A stretch of 64,000 nucleotides of DNA from Stieleria tagensis (GTDB lineage Bacteria; Planctomycetota; Planctomycetia; Pirellulales; Pirellulaceae): the NCBI RefSeq assembly GCF_024129865.1, contig NZ_JAMYFE010000058.1, positions 1 through 64,000 of the forward strand. The letters are read 5' to 3'. A model generated the notes under the pieces. The model saw only the letters and a program-made list of their open reading frames with translations, ran no database searches and had not been told where the DNA came from. This document shows, in pieces, positions 61,619-64,000 of the stretch; the stretch's first letter is position 1; the number at the start of each line of letters is the position of its first letter. The translations under genes and the position numbers were made by a program.

Positions 61619-62299
61619 ATGATGGTGTTGGGAATCGTGGGATCGCCGGCAGGCGGCAAATCAACGGCGGCCTCGTTTCTGGCCGAGCAGGGCGCGCAGT
61701 GGATCAATGCCGACTTGATCGCCCGCGACTGCCTGCAACATGCTGACGTCATCTCTCAATTAACGGCGCGGTTTGGCAGCGGCTTGCTGACCGAACAAGG
61801 AACCATCGATCGCGCCCAAGTTGCCGATCTGGTCTTTGGCACCGATTCCGCAAAACGCGAAAACCTTGCCTTTTTGGAATCACTGGTGCATCCCCGCACC
61901 CGGATTGAGATTCGGCGCCAGCTGATTGCCGCCGCCCAGGATGGTTTTTCGGTGGCGCTACTAGACGTCCCGCTACTGTTTGAATCGGGATGGGACCGCG
62001 GCTGCGACAGCATTTGGTGCGTGCATGCTACGCGTGCCCGTCGACTGCAGTGGATCCAAAATCGCGGCTGGGATTCCCAGGAACTGGACCGACGCGAAGC
62101 CAACCAGATGCCAATAGAGTCGAAATGTCGGCTCAGTAATGTTGTTATGTTGAATGATGCGACCTTAGATGCTTTGCATCAAAATCTCCGACGTCACTGG
62201 GAACAGATCGCTAGAATGATGGACGCACAAACCCGACGGGCCACTGCAGATCGCTCCAGCCCAACGCGTCACTGTGTCACTGATCGGCCAATGCGTTGA
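61619..62299 (+). CDS. coaE: dephospho-CoA kinase CoaE
   Basis: 226 residues. The N-terminal P-loop [17 protein letters not shown] is followed by the substrate-binding [13 protein letters not shown], the [14 protein letters not shown] lid helices, and [20 protein letters not shown], all canonical. The enzyme adds the final 3'-phosphate of coenzyme A using ATP. A short tail (about 203-226) extends past the usual end. The zinc-ribbon gene is 19 bp upstream; rho follows after 131 bp from its chosen start. A longer rho start would overlap this stop. Confidence 0.95.
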   Translation: MMVLGIVGSPAGGKSTAASFLAEQGAQWINADLIARDCLQHADVISQLTARFGSGLLTEQGTIDRAQVADLVFGTDSAKRENLAFLESLVHPRTRIEIRRQLIAAAQDGFSVALLDVPLLFESGWDRGCDSIWCVHATRARRLQWIQNRGWDSQELDRREANQMPIESKCRLSNVVMLNDATLDALHQNLRRHWEQIARMMDAQTRRATADRSSPTRHCVTDRPMR

Positions 62300-62430
62300 C
62301 CTTTTCTGCTGACGTCTTGCACCCGTTTGCGGTGGCCGATCGCTTATCCCTCTATCCCTCCCCACCTTTGCTCTCCGCTAGCAAGCTCCACTCTTCCCTT
62401 TTCCCCCGCGTCCCATCCGACGCAAGAATC

Positions 62431-63945
62431 ATGCAATCCAACCGGCCCTCGGGCGATGACAACCGCGGTGGTGACCGCGCCCCCAAACGTCATGGCGGTT
62501 CACGCGACTTTTCCAACAATCGTCGCCCTCGTCAACAACGACACCCAGACAAAATCGTTGACCGTCGGATCCGCGAATTGGATGCCGAACGTGATCCGCT
62601 GTCGCTGCCCGAAGAAATCGTCAGCGAAGCCACCAAAGTCGGTCAGCGCGTCGGCATCCCGTCCGGTGACGGGGGAACGCAACTGAATTTGTCGCAATTG
62701 CAGGAGATGGATGAATCCCATCTGATTGAATTGGCGGTTGCCGAAGGCATCGAATCGGCCGACACGCTGCCCAAACAGGAACTGATCTTTGCGATCTTGA
62801 AAAATCGCATGAAAGTCGGTGGGTTGATGTACGGTGACGGGACGCTGGAAATTCTGCCCGATGGGTTCGGATTCTTGCGCAGCAGCAAACACCACTACGT
62901 CTCCTGTCCCGATGACATCTACGTCTCGCCCAGTCAAATCCGTCGCTTCGGGCTGCAAACCGGCAGCCATGTCGCCGGTCAAATCCGTCCGCCGAAAGAA
63001 AATGAACGCTATTTCGCGCTGTTGCGGATTGAAGCGATCAACCGCCGCGACCCGGCTCAGCGCAACGCAGCAATCGCCTTCGAGGACCTGACCCCGCTGC
63101 ACCCCAATCGGCGGATCATGCTGGAACACCAGAGCAGCGAGTACTCGACTCGCGTCATCGACATGCTGACGCCGATCGGGTTCGGGCAACGCGGACTGAT
63201 CGTCAGCCCGCCGCGGGCCGGCAAGACGGTGATGATGCAAAGCATGGCCCGCGCGGTCCTGGCTAACTATCCCGACGCCTATGTGTTCATTCTGTTGATC
63301 GATGAACGCCCCGAAGAAGTCACGGACATGGAACGCGAAGTCCAGGGGCCGCAGTGCGAAGTCATCAGCAGCACCTTTGATGAACCCGCACAGCGACACA
63401 TTCAGGTCGCACAGATGGTGATCGAAAAAGCCAAACGAATGGTAGAAGCCGGAACCGATGTGGTCATCTTCCTGGATTCAATCACCCGCTTGGCTCGGGC
63501 TCACAACAGCGAAGGCGAATCGACCGGCAAACTGTTGACCGGCGGGTTGGATGCCGGCGCGATGCAGAAACCCAAAGCGATCTTTGGATCCGCACGGAAG
63601 ACCGAAGAGGGTGGATCGCTGACGATTTTGGCCACCGCGTTGATCGATACCGGCAGCAAGATGGATGACGTGATCTACGAAGAATTTAAAGGCACCGGAA
63701 ATCTGGAAATCGTGCTCGACCGCAACCTGGTCGACCGACGGATTTGGCCCTCGATCGACATCAGCCGCAGCGGCACCCGCCGCGAAGAAATGCTGCTGAA
63801 TGAAGAAGAATTTGACCGCATTTCTTCGTTGCGTCGCGGATTGGCTGATTCTTCCCCGGCCGATGCGATGCATGACCTGGTCAAACGTTTGAAGAAGACC
63901 CAAAACAACGTCGAGTTTTTGTTGAGTGTAAAGGATGTTGACTGA
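62431..63945 (+). CDS. rho: transcription termination factor Rho
   Basis: 504 residues from ATG 62431, longer than the usual 420 owing to an Arg/Gly/Asp-rich N-terminal extension (residues 1-45, [20 protein letters not shown]). The cold-shock-like RNA-binding domain starts near 110 ([20 protein letters not shown]), and the ATPase has Walker [15 protein letters not shown] and [16 protein letters not shown], ending in [20 protein letters not shown] and the EEMLLN segment. It unwinds RNA and ends transcription. An in-frame ATG at 62476 would still leave a family-length protein. It overlaps the next ORF by 11 bp. Confidence 0.95.
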   Translation: MQSNRPSGDDNRGGDRAPKRHGGSRDFSNNRRPRQQRHPDKIVDRRIRELDAERDPLSLPEEIVSEATKVGQRVGIPSGDGGTQLNLSQLQEMDESHLIELAVAEGIESADTLPKQELIFAILKNRMKVGGLMYGDGTLEILPDGFGFLRSSKHHYVSCPDDIYVSPSQIRRFGLQTGSHVAGQIRPPKENERYFALLRIEAINRRDPAQRNAAIAFEDLTPLHPNRRIMLEHQSSEYSTRVIDMLTPIGFGQRGLIVSPPRAGKTVMMQSMARAVLANYPDAYVFILLIDERPEEVTDMEREVQGPQCEVISSTFDEPAQRHIQVAQMVIEKAKRMVEAGTDVVIFLDSITRLARAHNSEGESTGKLLTGGLDAGAMQKPKAIFGSARKTEEGGSLTILATALIDTGSKMDDVIYEEFKGTGNLEIVLDRNLVDRRIWPSIDISRSGTRREEMLLNEEEFDRISSLRRGLADSSPADAMHDLVKRLKKTQNNVEFLLSVKDVD

Positions 63946-64000
63946 AATCACCGGTGTGTCAGGCGAATTGCCGCCCGGAAAAATCGCGATCATTGCCAGC
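63935..64000 (+). CDS. start of a possible 6,7-dimethyl-8-ribityllumazine synthase, truncated by window edge
   Basis: The frame opens at ATG 63935, overlaps the rho stop by 11 bp and is still open at base 64000. It reads [20 protein letters not shown] followed by AS. The segment 'G.KIAIIAS' resembles the first strand of lumazine synthase (G.KIAIVVSRFN), the enzyme that makes the riboflavin precursor, but only 22 codons are visible and other alpha/beta enzymes begin the same way. The call is therefore tentative. Confidence 0.35.
   Translation, partial: MLTEITGVSGELPPGKIAIIAS

Overview
The window comes from a planctomycete chromosome, most likely of the Rhodopirellula/Pirellulaceae type. This is inferred from the protein families, not from a database match. 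The signature families are: DUF1592-type cytochrome proteins paired with DUF1552 proteins (two pairs), a DUF1549/DUF1553 cytochrome protein followed by a DUF1501 protein, a DUF1559 pilin-like protein, an exported metallopeptidase with the planctomycete LETLETRQMLA-type export motif, several Tat-exported Gfo/Idh/MocA oxidoreductases, and an ECF sigma factor with a FecR-type partner.

Layout. Positions 1-1.9 kb are the decayed right end of an integrated prophage or island: an HK97-fold capsid gene, two small phage genes, a methyltransferase remnant, then an attR site that is the 3' half of a tRNA-Arg(UCU) gene (1868-1909). From 1.9 to 13.5 kb come small exported and stress-type proteins, a CocE-type hydrolase, the dockerin-bearing metallopeptidase, a DUF1592/DUF1552 pair and a sialidase-like protein. 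At 13.8-15.9 kb is an ECF sigma/FecR pair. At 16.4-26.2 kb is a DUF1559 gene with a small lipoprotein, then a tightly coupled same-strand run: seven-heme cytochrome, TPR lipoprotein, oxidoreductase, DUF1549/1553, DUF1501. At 26.9-36.8 kb are a prolyl oligopeptidase, a degenerate N-formylglutamate amidohydrolase homologue, an orphan ParA, a giant Tex-like RNA-binding protein and a VOC protein. At 37.8-43.9 kb is a type I secretion-like operon (ABC, HlyD, TolC) whose ABC ATPase domain has lost its consensus catalytic motifs. At 44.6-49.8 kb are two oxidoreductases, a sulfatase-modifying-factor-like protein and a PQQ-type beta-propeller. At 50.0-53.9 kb is a housekeeping block ybaB-recR-rpoN-uvrC, with a sigma-54-like promoter in front of rpoN. 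At 54.4 kb is a RAYT transposase inside its palindromic repeats, then a second DUF1552/DUF1592 pair. The window ends with an acyl-adenylating enzyme, a zinc-ribbon coiled-coil protein, coaE, rho and the start of a possible ribH.

The main unifying feature is a dispersed REP system. Intergenic units begin with GTAG at the foot of a hairpin, occur as inverted pairs with a period of about 92 bp, and fill the spaces at 29.0, 43.9, 54.0 and 55.1 kb, with diverged single copies at 2.6 and 59.1 kb. The only RAYT (HUH/Y1 transposase) in the window sits between two of these arrays. Two further palindromic repeat families, one nested inside the other at 26.3 kb, show that intergenic space here is shaped by small hairpin elements.
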